The notes under the pieces were generated by a model. That model saw only the letters and a list, made by a program, of their open reading frames with translations, searched no databases and was not told where the DNA came from. Both the position numbers and the translations under genes were made by a program. A stretch of 64,000 nt of DNA from Sphingomonas sp. (GTDB lineage Bacteria; Pseudomonadota; Alphaproteobacteria; Sphingomonadales; Sphingomonadaceae): positions 348,598-412,597 of the forward strand of contig NZ_JANINP010000002.1 in NCBI RefSeq assembly GCF_024508665.1. Reading direction: 5' to 3'. Positions 34,413 through 45,184 of this stretch are shown piece after piece; position 1 is the first letter of the stretch; each line of letters opens with the position of its first letter.

Positions 34413-35129
34413 TTGGCCGGGGGAAATTCGCAAGGTGCCGCGGCCGCCGCCGACCGCTTCACCGCGGCGCATGACGCGTTGCGCGCGGATCCGTCCGTCC
34501 AGTTCACGCTTGCCGGACCGCCCCCGCCCCCCGCACCGCCCGCCTGGCTCAAGGGGCTTGCCCATTTCTTCGAATGGCTGGGGCACGTGCTCGCCCCGAT
34601 CGGCCGCTTCTTCGCCTGGCTGACCAGCTTCATGCCGGCAGCGCCTTATGCCCGTATATTGCTATGGGGCGTGATCGGCATCGCCGCGATCGCGCTGATC
34701 TGGCTGATCGTCGAACGACTGCGCTACGGCCAATGGCGCCTGCCGCGACGCCGGGCGCGCACTTCGGCTCCGGTCGCGATCGAGGAGGAGGAGCAATGGC
34801 AGCCGGATGCCATGCAAGGCCGTGCCTGGCTGGAGGAAGCCGACGCGCTCGCCGCCAAGGGTCTGTTCGCCGAAGCCGTCCACCATCTGCTGTTCCGCTC
34901 GATCGAGGACATCGGCAAGCGGCGTCCCCAGCTGGTCCGCCCCGCCCTGACGAGTCGCGAAATCGCCGCCGCCACCGCCATTCCGTCGCGCGCGCGCGAC
35001 TTGTTCGCCGCCATCGCCCGCCAGGTCGAGCGCAGCCTATTCGGCGGCCGCCCGGTCGGCGCGGATGACTGGCGGGCGGCGCGCGCCGCTTATGCCGATT
35101 TCGCGGTCCCGGGGGTGTGGAAGGCATGA
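34413..35129 (+). CDS. DUF4129 domain membrane protein, first gene of the MoxR operon
   Basis: A 238-residue protein with a Pro-rich N-terminal part, one membrane segment (about residues 78-100, ILLWGVIGIAAIALIWLIV) and a C-terminal cytoplasmic DUF4129 region (GLFAEAVHHLLFRSIEDI, SREIAAA). It starts with TTG at 34413 behind CAGGGG. The family has no assigned biochemical function and often sits with MoxR-DUF58 genes, where membrane complexes and metal or stress-related maturation have been proposed. The stop overlaps the next start (ATGA), so it is the first of six coupled genes. Confidence 0.8.
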   Translation: MAGGNSQGAAAAADRFTAAHDALRADPSVQFTLAGPPPPPAPPAWLKGLAHFFEWLGHVLAPIGRFFAWLTSFMPAAPYARILLWGVIGIAAIALIWLIVERLRYGQWRLPRRRARTSAPVAIEEEEQWQPDAMQGRAWLEEADALAAKGLFAEAVHHLLFRSIEDIGKRRPQLVRPALTSREIAAATAIPSRARDLFAAIARQVERSLFGGRPVGADDWRAARAAYADFAVPGVWKA

Positions 35130-36342
35130 GCGACCTCACCATCGGCCGCAGGCAGGAGGATGGCGGGGCGTTTCGCCTGCGCACGGTGATCCTGCTGCTC
35201 GCGGTCGGCATCATCGGCTTCGTCGCCTTGATGCTCGGCAATGCCTATGAGGCGCCGTCCGATTCGACCAACGGCGCGTCGGCGCATGCGCTATCGAATG
35301 GCGCGACCGGATATAGCGGGATCGTCCGGCTGGCGCGTGCCATGGGCAAGGATACGCGCATCATCCGCGACCCGTCGCAACTGGGTGCGAACGGCCTGTT
35401 GGTCCTGACGCCGCCGCTCGGATCGACGCCGCTGGGCGACGTGCTGCTGCGGCGCGACGATTTGCCGACTCTGGTCGTGCTGCCCAAATGGTCGACCGTG
35501 CGGCTGCTCCCCGCGGGCCGTCCCGGCTGGGTCATGCGCCTCGGCCTGATCGACAAGAAGGAGCCCGAAGGCGTGCTGGCGCCCGACCGCAAGTTCACGG
35601 TCTCACGGCTGACCAGCGGCGGGCGTCCGTTGCGCTCGGCCGGCTGGATGTCGGAGGATTTCGGGTTCGAGGCGCCGCGCCCGCTGCAGACGATCAGCGG
35701 CGCCGACCTCAAGCCGCTGCTGACCGACGAGCAGGGCAATATCGTATTGGGCGAAGTCGGCGGCAAATCGCTCTACGTGCTCGCCGACCCCGACCTCCTG
35801 TCGAACATGGGCATGCGCAAGGAGAGCCAGGCGCGCGCCGCGCTCGCCCTGCTCGACGCGCTCAACCAGGATGGAGACCGCGATTTCGACTTCGACGTGA
35901 CCGTGGCGGGGCTCGGCAAGGCCAAGAACCCGCTGCGCCTGGCCTTCGATCCGCCGTTCCTGGCAATGACGCTGGCGATCGTCGCGGCGATGCTGCTCGC
36001 CGGATGGCAGGCGTTCGCGCGATTCGGCCCCGCCGTGCATCGCGAACGCGCGATCGCGTTCGGCAAGACCGCGCTGGTGGACAACGCGGCCGCGTTGATC
36101 CGCAAGGCGGGGCGCCAGACGCGGCTCGGCGGACGCTATGTCGAGGCGATCCGCGAACGCGCGATTGTCGCATTCGGCGTGCCGTCGCGCCTGCGCGGGC
36201 CGGCGATCGACGCCTATCTCGACAAGATTTCCGGGCGGTCGCGGTTCACCGACCTCGCCCAGGCCGTGGACGATGCGGACGACAAGGCCAGCCTGGTCGC
36301 CGCGGCGCGCGCGCTACACGATTGGCAGAAGGAGAAGGGCAA

Positions 36343-36346
<4 letters not shown>
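35126..36346 (+). CDS. DUF4350 domain membrane protein
   Basis: A 406-residue protein with two membrane segments, near residues 20-40 ([17 protein letters not shown]) and about 270-290 ([17 protein letters not shown]). The large domain between them resembles DUF4350, a fold related to trehalose-utilisation/GATase-like domains ([19 protein letters not shown]). It is probably periplasmic with cytoplasmic ends. It starts with an ATG overlapping the previous stop (ATGA) and ends in a GTGA overlap with moxR. No catalytic residues are recognisable. Function unknown; it belongs to the MoxR-linked membrane module. Confidence 0.82.
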
Positions 36347-37299
<953 letters not shown>

Positions 37300-37328
37300 G
37301 GATGGTGGCTGCCGGCGCCGTATATCTC

Positions 37329-37488
37329 GCCCCTCCCCTTCAGGAGCTTCAGGTAAACCGCGCCCCGCGCGGTTTAGGTCAGGCCGGGGGCCTGACCGAC
37401 CTGACGCTGGGTTGGGGTGGGGCCTGTCCTCAAGCGATCAGCCTGTGGCACTGCCCCACCCCCAACCCCTCCCCTGAAGGGGAGGGGC
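37329..37488. repeat. CCCCTCCCC-type palindromic element between moxR and DUF58 genes
   Basis: Outer 16-bp perfect inverted arms at 37329-37344 and 37473-37488. Inside are two perfect hairpins: 8 bp (37355-37362 with 37368-37375) and 9 bp (37377-37385 with 37389-37397). The right arm ends 5 bp before the GGGAGG that serves the DUF58 start. Confidence 0.8.
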
Positions 37489-37504
37489 TTATGGGAGGCC
37501 CGCA

Positions 37505-38821
37505 TTGAGCTACCCGACGCGCTTCGCGGTGATGGCGGCCGCGGCGGGGGCCCCCGTCGCGCTGTTGATCGCCGTGCTGGCGCCGGACCATTGGTATGCC
37601 GGGCTCGCCTGGCCGGCAGCGATCCTGATCGGCGCGCTGATCGATGCGATGCTAGCCTTGCCCGCCGGCCGGATTTCAGCCGGGCTGAGCCTGCCGCGCA
37701 CCGCGAGCGTCGGCGAAACGGTCGATGCGGTGATCAGCGTCGAGGGTCCGCCGCGCGGCGGGCCAGGCTCTGTCCAGATTGCGATCGCCACCGATCCGCT
37801 GGTGGCACTGGAAGATGACGGCCGCGCCAGCGTCCAACTCGACCAGGGCAACGGGGCGGTGGCGCTGCCCGTTGCGACGGTTCGCCGTGGCACCGCGCAT
37901 TTCGCGACCTTCTGGGTGCGCTGGCGTGGACCGCTCGGCCTGGTATGGCGGCAGAAGCGGATGGCGAGCGAGGCGGCGCTCAAGATCCTGCCCGACATTC
38001 GCCCCGTCCGCGAGCGCGGGTCGCAAATCTTCCAGCGCCACGCGCTGCAGGGCCTGATGACTCAGCTCGATCGCGGCGACGGCACCGATTTCGACGCGCT
38101 GGTCGAGTTCCGGTCGGGCATGGACCGCCGCGCGATCGACTGGAAGCAATCCGCCCGTCATCTCAAGCTCCACGCCAAGGAATATCGCACCGAGCGCAAC
38201 AACCAGATCGTCTTCGCGATCGATTCGGGACGTCAGATGTCCGAGCCGGTCGCCGGCATGCCGCGCGTCGACCGCGCGGTCGCGGCGATGCTGTTGACCG
38301 GCTGGGTCGCGCTCAAGCTCGGCGACCGCGTCGCGCTCCATTCGTTCGATTCGCGCCCGCGCATCGCCAGCGGTTTGATCTCGGGTGCCTCGGCCTTTCC
38401 CGAGCTCCAGCATCTCGCCGCCGGGATCGATTATTCGGGCGAGGAAACCAATTACACCTATGCGCTGACCACGCTTGCCGCGCGGCTGACGCGGCGGTCG
38501 ATGATCGTGATGTTCACCGAATTCACCGACCTGACCAGCGCCGATTTCATGATCCGCGCCGCGGCGCGACTGGTCGAAAAGCATCTGCTGCTGATCGTGG
38601 TCCTGCGCGACGAAGAGCTCGAATCGTTGGTCGATCACGCCCCCGACACCGCCGACGACATCACTCGCGCGGTGACCGCCGCCGGGCTGCTCAAGGACCG
38701 GCTGCTCGCGCTGACCCGGCTGCGCCATCTCGGGGCGCATGTCATCGAGAGCGAATATGACCGCGTCGCCGATCGCCTGGTCGAGGGCTATGTCGACCTC
38801 AAGCGGAGGAACCTCTTGTGA
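37505..38821 (+). CDS. DUF58 domain protein (VWA-like), MoxR partner
   Basis: A 438-residue protein with two N-terminal hydrophobic segments (about 8-26 and 31-50) and a C-terminal DUF58 domain. The core signature FDALVEFRSGMDRRAIDWKQ is clear. The metal-site position reads AIDSGRQMS, a departure from the DxSxS pattern of true VWA domains. It starts with TTG at 37505, six bases after GGGAGG (37493-37498), which follows the repeat. It ends in a GTGA overlap with the SpoIIM gene. Family knowledge says MoxR ATPases act on DUF58/VWA proteins; the target process here is unknown. Confidence 0.88.
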   Translation: MSYPTRFAVMAAAAGAPVALLIAVLAPDHWYAGLAWPAAILIGALIDAMLALPAGRISAGLSLPRTASVGETVDAVISVEGPPRGGPGSVQIAIATDPLVALEDDGRASVQLDQGNGAVALPVATVRRGTAHFATFWVRWRGPLGLVWRQKRMASEAALKILPDIRPVRERGSQIFQRHALQGLMTQLDRGDGTDFDALVEFRSGMDRRAIDWKQSARHLKLHAKEYRTERNNQIVFAIDSGRQMSEPVAGMPRVDRAVAAMLLTGWVALKLGDRVALHSFDSRPRIASGLISGASAFPELQHLAAGIDYSGEETNYTYALTTLAARLTRRSMIVMFTEFTDLTSADFMIRAAARLVEKHLLLIVVLRDEELESLVDHAPDTADDITRAVTAAGLLKDRLLALTRLRHLGAHVIESEYDRVADRLVEGYVDLKRRNLL

Positions 38822-39849
38822 CGGCCTATGTCGAAGCCCGCACGCCGCTGGTCAACGCGACGCGCTTTCGCGCCGCGCACGAGGCCGATTGGGATCAGCT
38901 CGACAAGATCCTGACCCTGATCGAGAAACGCGGCGTCCGCGCCGTGCCCGACCAGCAATTGCTCGTCCTGCCCCTGCTCTATCGCGCCGCTCTGTCGTCG
39001 CTGTCGGTGGCGCGGGAAACCTCGCTCGACCGCGCGCTGATCAATTATCTCGAACAGCTCTGCACGCGCGCCTATTTCCAGATCTACGGCGTCCCCACCT
39101 CGCCGATGAAGCAGCTCGCGCATTTCTTCGCCCGCGGCTGGCCGGAAGCGGTGCAGGCCCTGTGGAAGGAGACGCTGGTGTCCTTCCTGCTGACCGTCGC
39201 CGGTGCCCTGGTCGCCTATCTGATGATCGCGCACGATCCGTCCTGGTATTATGCGATGATCCCGGACGGCATGGCGCAGGGACGCGACCCCGGCGCGAGC
39301 ACCGAATCGCTGCGCCAGACCCTTTATGACGGCGGCAAGGACGCGCAGCAGAGCGCGCTCGCCTTGTTCGCCTCGTTCCTGTTCACCCACAATGCGCAGA
39401 TCGCGATCTTCTCGTTCGCGCTCGGCTTCATGTTCTGCGTCCCGACCGCCGGGCTGATCGTCTATAACGGCCTGATGCTGGGAGCGATGATCGAGGTCTT
39501 CGCGTCGAAGGGGCTGGGCTATAATTTCGTCGGCTGGCTGATGATCCACGGCACCACCGAATTGTTCGCCATCATGATCTCGGGCGCGGCGGGATTCCGC
39601 ATCGGGCTCGCCATCGCCTTTCCGGGCAGGCTGTCGCGCACCGATGCGGCGGTGGCGGCGGGACGGTCGGCGGCGACCGCGATGGGCGGCACGGTGGTGA
39701 TGCTGGCGATCGCCGGGCTGCTCGAAGGGATCGGGCGCCAGACGATCACAAATGACGAACTGCGTTACGCGATCGGGCTGGTGATGCTCGCCGGCTGGCT
39801 GCTCTATTTCTACATGCCGAGGGGGAAACGCGATGGCGCGTCCGCCTAG
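38818..39849 (+). CDS. SpoIIM-like integral membrane protein
   Basis: A 343-residue protein with a cytoplasmic N-terminal third (about 1-115, including PLLYRAALSSLSVARETSLD) and about six membrane segments. The stage II sporulation protein M domain is marked by NAQIAIFSFALGFMF and FVGWLMIHGTTELFAIMISG. SpoIIM-like genes in non-sporulating bacteria commonly accompany MoxR-DUF58-RDD clusters. GTG start overlaps the previous stop (GTGA), and its end overlaps the RDD gene by 17 bp. The exact role is unknown; the conserved layout suggests a membrane complex with DUF58 and RDD proteins. Confidence 0.86.
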   Translation: MTAYVEARTPLVNATRFRAAHEADWDQLDKILTLIEKRGVRAVPDQQLLVLPLLYRAALSSLSVARETSLDRALINYLEQLCTRAYFQIYGVPTSPMKQLAHFFARGWPEAVQALWKETLVSFLLTVAGALVAYLMIAHDPSWYYAMIPDGMAQGRDPGASTESLRQTLYDGGKDAQQSALALFASFLFTHNAQIAIFSFALGFMFCVPTAGLIVYNGLMLGAMIEVFASKGLGYNFVGWLMIHGTTELFAIMISGAAGFRIGLAIAFPGRLSRTDAAVAAGRSAATAMGGTVVMLAIAGLLEGIGRQTITNDELRYAIGLVMLAGWLLYFYMPRGKRDGASA

Positions 39850-40717
39850 CCGCTCCTCGATCGCCGGGCTGCGGCGCCGCTTCATCACGCCCGAGGGCGT
39901 CGACCTCAATATCGAATTGGGCACGGCGGGCGCGCGCGCCGGCGCGTTCCTGCTCGATGGCGTGCTGATGCTGGGCGTGTTGATCCTGGCGTCGATCGCG
40001 ATCGGGCTGATGGCGTTCGCCTCGCAATCGATCCTGATGGTCGGGCTGTGGATCGTCGGTTTCTTCATCCTCCGGAACGGCTGGTTCACCTTGTTCGAAA
40101 TGGGCGCGCGCGGCGCGACGCCGGGCAAAAGGATCGTCGGGCTACGCGTGGTGGCGCGCGACGGCGCCCGGCTGACGGGTGGCGCGGTGATCGCGCGCAA
40201 TGCGATGCGCGAGATCGAGATTTTCCTGCCCTTGTCCTATTTCTTCGCCTCGCTCGGCGCGATGTTCACCGGCGGCGACGTGCTGCTGCCGCTGCTCGCG
40301 CTCGCCTGGAGCATGATCTTCCTGTTCTTCCCGTTGTTCAATCGCGACCGGCTGCGCGTCGGCGACCTGCTCGCCGGAACCTGGGTGGTGCATCGCGCGC
40401 GGGCCCAACTCGGCCACGACCTTGCCGCGTCGGCGGCGCAAAGCACACGGCCGCGTCGCGTCTTCACCGACGCCCAGCTCGACCTGTACGGCATTTACGA
40501 ATTGCAGACGCTCGAAGAAGTGCTGCGCGGCGGCCAGACCGATGCGATCGTCACCGTTGCCGCCGCGATCCGGCGCAAGGGCGACATGCCCGACGATGGC
40601 GACGATTACGGCTTCCTGTCGGACTATTACGCGGCGCTCTGCGGCCGGCTCGAGCGCGGGATGATGGTCGGGCTCAGGCGCGAGGATAAATATTCGAAGG
40701 CGACGCGGGCGGCGTAG
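39833..40717 (+). CDS. RDD family membrane protein
   Basis: A 294-residue protein with four hydrophobic segments in the first two thirds and a cytoplasmic C-terminal tail (about 200-294). RDD signature residues occur in GARAGAFLLDGVLM, in the MGARGATPGKRIVGLRVV block and in NRDRLRVGDLLAGTWVV. RDD proteins are proposed transport or membrane-integrity factors. It is last gene of the six-gene operon. Its start lies inside the SpoIIM gene behind GAGGGGGAAACGCG. A strong GC hairpin at 40742-40765 follows. Confidence 0.87.
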   Translation: MARPPSRSSIAGLRRRFITPEGVDLNIELGTAGARAGAFLLDGVLMLGVLILASIAIGLMAFASQSILMVGLWIVGFFILRNGWFTLFEMGARGATPGKRIVGLRVVARDGARLTGGAVIARNAMREIEIFLPLSYFFASLGAMFTGGDVLLPLLALAWSMIFLFFPLFNRDRLRVGDLLAGTWVVHRARAQLGHDLAASAAQSTRPRRVFTDAQLDLYGIYELQTLEEVLRGGQTDAIVTVAAAIRRKGDMPDDGDDYGFLSDYYAALCGRLERGMMVGLRREDKYSKATRAA

Positions 40718-40741
40718 TTTTCCATCGCTATGCCGGATACG

Positions 40742-40765
40742 GCCCCTCCCCTGAAGGGGAGGGGC
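40742..40765. terminator. CCCCTCCCC-type hairpin between convergent RDD and PilZ genes
   Basis: A perfect 11-bp stem (40742-40752 with 40755-40765) around GA, lying between two converging genes. The sequence is that of one arm of the larger palindromic elements of this window, here as a solo copy. It probably acts as a bidirectional terminator. Confidence 0.6.
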
Positions 40766-40793
40766 TTGGAGATTGATCGACCCTGACCCCGTT

Positions 40794-41474
40794 TCAGCCG
40801 TCCGGCTTGTGCAACAGCCTGTCCCGCAACGCTTCCAGATTGACCCCGGCGATCGCGGCCGCGCGGTCCTTCGCCTTCAGGATCGCGGAGAGCTGGTTCA
40901 AAATCTGGCAGGCATTGTCGAACCGCTGCAGCGCCTCGCCATGGCGTTGCAGCAGCGCCATGTCGCCGATCAGGTCCCCGGCGACATCGTCCAGCATTCG
41001 TTGGACATGATCGAGCTCTTCGGCGACCCGCGCCTCGACATCGGTGATGAGCTCGGTCGGCCTGGCAGCCGGCACGTCCTCGACGATGTCGCGGCCGCCG
41101 CGGATCGCGGCCTGGATCTGGTCGACCCGCGATTGCCCCTGGCCGAAGATCGCGGCCGGCGCGCGGCGGCCGGCAACCCATTCCTCCACCGACGCCGCGC
41201 CCTCGAACTGGATTCCGCAACGCCCCTCCGCTCGCCACGCAACGACGCCGCGCATCTCGACCTCGAGCCGCTGCAGGATGAGCGAGGCGCCCGGCTCGGG
41301 CAACGCCTGGCCATCGACCATCGCGCCTTTTTCGGACAGGTTTCGGATCCTGACCGGCGCGGCCACGCCTCCCGAACGAATCGTCGCGGTCAGCAACAAG
41401 TTCTTGCGAGGAGCGCGAGCGCGAAGCGAAGCGTCGGGGTCGCCGGCCGAACCGCCCTGGTCCCGCTCACTCAT
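40794..41474 (-). CDS. PilZ domain protein with C-terminal helical region
   Basis: A 226-residue cytoplasmic protein. The N-terminal PilZ domain (about 18-100) shows an Arg cluster (RARAPRK) and NLSEKG, the N-x-S-x-x-G half of the cyclic-di-GMP site. The Arg half is not a clean RxxxR, so nucleotide binding is likely but not certain. Residues about 115-215 are predicted helical and rich in Asp/Glu/Leu (VAEELDHVQRMLDDVAG), possibly a coiled coil. I took the ATG at 41474; a TTG 45 bases upstream is possible. It could link c-di-GMP to motility, given the flagellar genes 7 kb away, but nothing shows this directly. Confidence 0.78.
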   Translation of the reverse strand: MSERDQGGSAGDPDASLRARAPRKNLLLTATIRSGGVAAPVRIRNLSEKGAMVDGQALPEPGASLILQRLEVEMRGVVAWRAEGRCGIQFEGAASVEEWVAGRRAPAAIFGQGQSRVDQIQAAIRGGRDIVEDVPAARPTELITDVEARVAEELDHVQRMLDDVAGDLIGDMALLQRHGEALQRFDNACQILNQLSAILKAKDRAAAIAGVNLEALRDRLLHKPDG

Positions 41475-41638
41475 ACCGATCGAATCCGCCGCGGCGCCCC
41501 CGACGGCCTGCCATCGCAACCGGTCGCCTCAACATTCGCCATTTGCACCATAACCGAGCGTGTTACAGCAAAGCATGGCAGGCGGCGATAGCGCGCACTC
41601 ACTCGAACGGACAAGCGGCGTGACGCCATGCGAACCCG

Positions 41639-42241
41639 CTATTTCGCTTCGGCCAACAGGCCGCGCGCGGTCGGGCTGGTCCAGTCCATCCCGCCGATCA
41701 TCCGCCACACTTCCTTGCCCGACGAATCGTAGAGGATCGTCGTCGGCAGGCTGGGATTGCCGAACGCCGCCGACATGTGCAGGTCCTTGTCGGTATAGGC
41801 CTTGACCGCCTTGAGCCCCGCCTTGGCGAGATAGGGGTCGACCGCGGCCTTGCCGTCCAGGTCCTGGCTGACGGTCACCACCTGCACCTTGCCCTCGCCC
41901 GCAACCTTGTCGAGCGTCGGCATCTCGGCCTTGCACGGCCCGCACCAGGTCGCCCACAGATTGAGCAGCACCGGCTTGCCGGCAAAACTCGCCAGGGTGA
42001 GCGGCTTGCCATCGGGGCCGGTGAAACCGGCCGTCGGCGCCGCCTCTCCCTTATGGTCGCGGACCAGCTTGCCGATAACGTCGACCCCGGTGTCGGGCGC
42101 GGATGGCGCGGGCGCCATATTGGCGGCTTCGTCGAGCGTCGGCAGCGCCGCCGTTTCGTTCGCTTGCCCCTTGGGGGCGGACGGCCTATCGCAGCCGCCG
42201 ATCAGCGCGGTAGCCGCCAGGAGAAGTACGATAGAGCGCAA
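41639..42241 (-). CDS. TlpA-like thiol:disulfide oxidoreductase lipoprotein
   Basis: A 200-residue periplasmic, lipid-anchored thioredoxin-fold protein. It has a lipobox ending IGGC (Cys17), an Ala/Pro-rich linker, then the redox domain with WCGPC (99-103) and the cis-Pro region [10 protein letters not shown]. TlpA/ResA-like proteins reduce apocytochrome c or other periplasmic thiols, which would fit the many cytochromes c in this window; the target is inferred. The start is most likely TTG at 42241, because every upstream ATG would read through the argH start region on the other strand. Only 16 bp separate it from the divergent argH start. Confidence 0.86.
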   Translation of the reverse strand: MRSIVLLLAATALIGGCDRPSAPKGQANETAALPTLDEAANMAPAPSAPDTGVDVIGKLVRDHKGEAAPTAGFTGPDGKPLTLASFAGKPVLLNLWATWCGPCKAEMPTLDKVAGEGKVQVVTVSQDLDGKAAVDPYLAKAGLKAVKAYTDKDLHMSAAFGNPSLPTTILYDSSGKEVWRMIGGMDWTSPTARGLLAEAK

Positions 42242-42257
42242 GCAAACCTCGAACGCG

Positions 42258-43670
42258 ATGTGGGGCGGTCGGTTCGCTGAGGGACCGGCGGCGGTGATGC
42301 GCGAGATAAATGCCTCGATACCATTCGACAAGCGTTTGTGGCGGCAGGATATCGCCGGATCGAAGGCACATGTCGCGATGCTCGGCGCACAGGGCATATT
42401 GCAGGCCGAGGATGTCGCGACGATCGCCCAGGGGCTCGACGCGGTCGCCGAGGATTATGCCCGCGACGGCGTGCCCGACGATCTGAGCCTCGAGGACATC
42501 CATATGCTGACCGAGGCGCGGCTGGCCGAGAAGGTCGGGCCGGTCGCCGGGCGGCTGCACACCGCGCGCTCGCGCAACGATCAGGTGGCGACCGATTTCC
42601 GGCTTTGGGTGCGCGACGCAATCGATCAGGTCGGCGCCGCCCTGGGCGAACTCCAGGATGCGCTGATCGCCCGCGCCGAGGAGCATGCCGACGCGGTGAT
42701 GCCCGGCTTCACCCATCTTCAATCGGCGCAGCCGGTGACGCTCGGCCATCATCTAATGGCCTATCACGACATGATCGCGCGCGACCGCAGCCGCTTCGCC
42801 GACAATCGCGCGCGGATGAACCGGTCTCCGCTCGGCGCCGCCGCGCTCGCCGGCACCGGCTTTCCGCTCGACCGCGACGCCACGGCAAAGGCGCTCGGCT
42901 TCGACGGCCCGACCACCAATTCGCTCGATTCGGTCAGCGATCGCGACTTCGCGCTCGATTATCTGATGGCGGCGACGCAATGCGCGCTGCATCTGTCGCG
43001 GCTGGCCGAGGAATTCGTGATCTGGGCGTCGCAGCCGTTCGGCTTCGTCGCCATGTCCGACCAATGGTCGACCGGCAGCTCGATCATGCCGCAGAAGCGC
43101 AATCCCGACGCCGCCGAACTGGTGCGCGGCCATGCCGGACGGATCATGGGGTGCATGACCGCTCTGTGCGTGACGATGAAGGGCCTGCCGCTGGCCTATT
43201 CGAAGGACATGCAGGACGACAAGCCGCCGGTGTTCGAGGCGCACGACCTTCTGGCTCTGTCGATCGCGGCGATGACCGGCATGGTCGCAAGCGCGACGTT
43301 CCGCACCGACCGCATGCGCGCGCTGGCCGAATCGGGCTTCGCCACCGCGACCGATCTCGCCGACTGGCTGGTGCGCGAAGCCGGCTTGCCGTTCCGCGAA
43401 GCGCATCACGTCACCGGCCGCGCGGTCAAGGCGGCGGAAGAGGCGAAGGTCGCGCTCGACCAGGTGCCGATCGAGACGTTGCAAGCGATCGATGCGCGAA
43501 TCGACGAACGCGTCTATGATGTGCTGAGCGTCGATGCGTCGGTCGCGAGCCGCACCAGTGCTGGCGGCACCGCGCCGATCCGGGTACGGGAGGCGATCGC
43601 GGTCGCGAAAGCGGCACGCGCAAACGACGAGGCGGCCGCGAAAGCGACGCGCGCGGGAGAAAAGACGTGA
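42258..43670 (+). CDS. argH: Argininosuccinate lyase
   Basis: A 470-residue cytoplasmic enzyme that splits argininosuccinate to arginine and fumarate, the last step of arginine synthesis. It opens with the typical [10 protein letters not shown]. The ASL box [15 protein letters not shown] and the fumarase/aspartase superfamily signature [12 protein letters not shown], which carries the catalytic Ser, are intact. The length is close to the family norm. The stop overlaps the start of the following lipoprotein gene (GTGA). The promoter must lie within or across the tlpA-like gene start, since only 16 bp separate the two divergent genes. Confidence 0.97.
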   Translation: MWGGRFAEGPAAVMREINASIPFDKRLWRQDIAGSKAHVAMLGAQGILQAEDVATIAQGLDAVAEDYARDGVPDDLSLEDIHMLTEARLAEKVGPVAGRLHTARSRNDQVATDFRLWVRDAIDQVGAALGELQDALIARAEEHADAVMPGFTHLQSAQPVTLGHHLMAYHDMIARDRSRFADNRARMNRSPLGAAALAGTGFPLDRDATAKALGFDGPTTNSLDSVSDRDFALDYLMAATQCALHLSRLAEEFVIWASQPFGFVAMSDQWSTGSSIMPQKRNPDAAELVRGHAGRIMGCMTALCVTMKGLPLAYSKDMQDDKPPVFEAHDLLALSIAAMTGMVASATFRTDRMRALAESGFATATDLADWLVREAGLPFREAHHVTGRAVKAAEEAKVALDQVPIETLQAIDARIDERVYDVLSVDASVASRTSAGGTAPIRVREAIAVAKAARANDEAAAKATRAGEKT

Positions 43671-43906
43671 AACGGTTTGTCATTCTCGGCCTGGTCATCG
43701 TGTTGTCGGCATGCGGCGCCGCGCGCGATTTGAAACCGGCCGAGGGCAAGGCGTTGCCGGTCGCGCCTTATGGCGCCACCGCCACCCCGACGCCGAACCA
43801 GCTTCTCACCGCCTCGATCCAGGCGCGCCCCGCACGCAGCGACGATTTGCTGACCAGTTCGCAGGAGCGCCAAGGGAACGAATTCGACCTCCCACCCGCC
43901 AACTGA
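43667..43906 (+). CDS. Small lipoprotein between argH and lysA (LptM-like position)
   Basis: A 79-residue lipoprotein. The signal [17 protein letters not shown] has its lipobox Cys at residue 16. The mature part is short, polar and Pro-rich ([16 protein letters not shown]). Small lipoproteins at this place before lysA or dapF are common in proteobacteria and include LptM (YifL), which helps the LPS-transport protein LptD mature. The resemblance is mainly positional and in the CG...LP start, so I do not assign the name. GTG start overlaps the argH stop (GTGA); lysA follows 6 bp later. Confidence 0.75.
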   Translation: MKRFVILGLVIVLSACGAARDLKPAEGKALPVAPYGATATPTPNQLLTASIQARPARSDDLLTSSQERQGNEFDLPPAN

Positions 43907-43912
43907 GTTTTC

Positions 43913-45184
43913 ATGGACGATTTCAACCTGAGGAACGGCGAGCTCTACGCCGAAGACGTCCCCATGACGCGCATCGCCGCGGAAGTGGGGACCCCCGTCT
44001 ATATCTATTCGCGCCGTACCTTCGAGCGCCACGCTCACGCGTTTCGCGACGGTCTGAAAAACGTGCCGCGCGTCCATCTCGCTTATGCGATCAAGGCCAA
44101 CCCCAATCTCGCGGTGCTGCGGGTGATGGCCAATGCCGGCTATGGCGCCGACGTCGTGTCGGGGGGCGAGCTGGAACGTGCGCTCGCCGCCGGCGTGCCG
44201 GCCAAGGACATCGTCTTCTCCGGGGTGGGCAAGACCCGCGGGGAATTGGCGCAAGGGCTCGACCGCGGCATCGGCCAGTTCAATCTCGAGCTCGAAGCCG
44301 AAGGCGTCGCGCTGTCGGAAATCGCGGCCGCGCGCGGGATCAAGGCGCCGTGCGTGCTGCGGGTCAATCCAGATGTCGATGCCGGCACGCACGCCAAGAT
44401 CTCGACCGGCAAGGCGGAGAACAAGTTCGGCGTCGCCATCGCCGACGCTCTCGCCATCTATGACCGCCTGTCGAAGCTTCCCGGCCTGAATCTGCGCGGC
44501 GTCGCGTCGCATATCGGCAGCCAGTTGCTCAGCGTCGCGCCGATGGAGGCGACCTATCGCCGGATCGGCCAGCTGGTGTCGGATCTCCGCGCCGCCGGTC
44601 ATCACATCGACCGCGTCGATCTCGGCGGCGGGTTGGGCGTCGCCTATCGCGCCGAGGACAAGCCCGAAAGCCCGGCCGCTTATGGCGAAATGGTCGCGCG
44701 CGTCACGCGCGACTGGGATGTCGAGCTGATGTTCGAGCCCGGCCGGGTCATCGCCGGCAATGCCGGAGTGCTGCTGACCCAGGTGATCTGGGTGAAGCCA
44801 TCCCCGACCAATCCCTGGGTGATCGTCGACGCGGCGATGAACGACCTCGCACGGCCCGCGCTCTACGATGCATGGCACGATTTCGTCGCGGTAAAGCCGA
44901 CTGGCGAGCGGTTCGTCGCCAATATCGCCGGGCCGGTGTGCGAAAGCGGCGATACCTTCGCCAAGGCGCGCGAGATCGACAAGGTGAAGGAAGGCGACCT
45001 CGCCATCTTCCGCACCGCCGGCGCCTATGGCGCGACCATGGCCTCGACCTATAACAGCCGGGCGCTGGTGCCCGAGGTCATGGTCGATGGCAACCGCTAT
45101 GCCGTCGTCGCCGAGCGCATCCCGGCGTATCGCGTGATGTCGGAAGAACACGTCCCCGATTGGCTAGCCAAGGTTCCCGCGTGA
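43913..45184 (+). CDS. lysA: Diaminopimelate decarboxylase
   Basis: A 423-residue PLP enzyme of the alanine-racemase fold, making L-lysine from meso-diaminopimelate. The PLP Lys61 is in YAIKANPN. The phosphate-binding glycines are in VDLGGGLGVAY, and the second-subunit catalytic Cys is in GPVCESGDTF. EPGRVIAGNAG is the usual EPGR block. Length and ends are normal. It lies 6 bp after the small lipoprotein gene and ends in a GTGA overlap with the siroheme-synthase-like gene, so amino acid and cofactor genes are in one transcription unit. Confidence 0.97.
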   Translation: MDDFNLRNGELYAEDVPMTRIAAEVGTPVYIYSRRTFERHAHAFRDGLKNVPRVHLAYAIKANPNLAVLRVMANAGYGADVVSGGELERALAAGVPAKDIVFSGVGKTRGELAQGLDRGIGQFNLELEAEGVALSEIAAARGIKAPCVLRVNPDVDAGTHAKISTGKAENKFGVAIADALAIYDRLSKLPGLNLRGVASHIGSQLLSVAPMEATYRRIGQLVSDLRAAGHHIDRVDLGGGLGVAYRAEDKPESPAAYGEMVARVTRDWDVELMFEPGRVIAGNAGVLLTQVIWVKPSPTNPWVIVDAAMNDLARPALYDAWHDFVAVKPTGERFVANIAGPVCESGDTFAKAREIDKVKEGDLAIFRTAGAYGATMASTYNSRALVPEVMVDGNRYAVVAERIPAYRVMSEEHVPDWLAKVPA

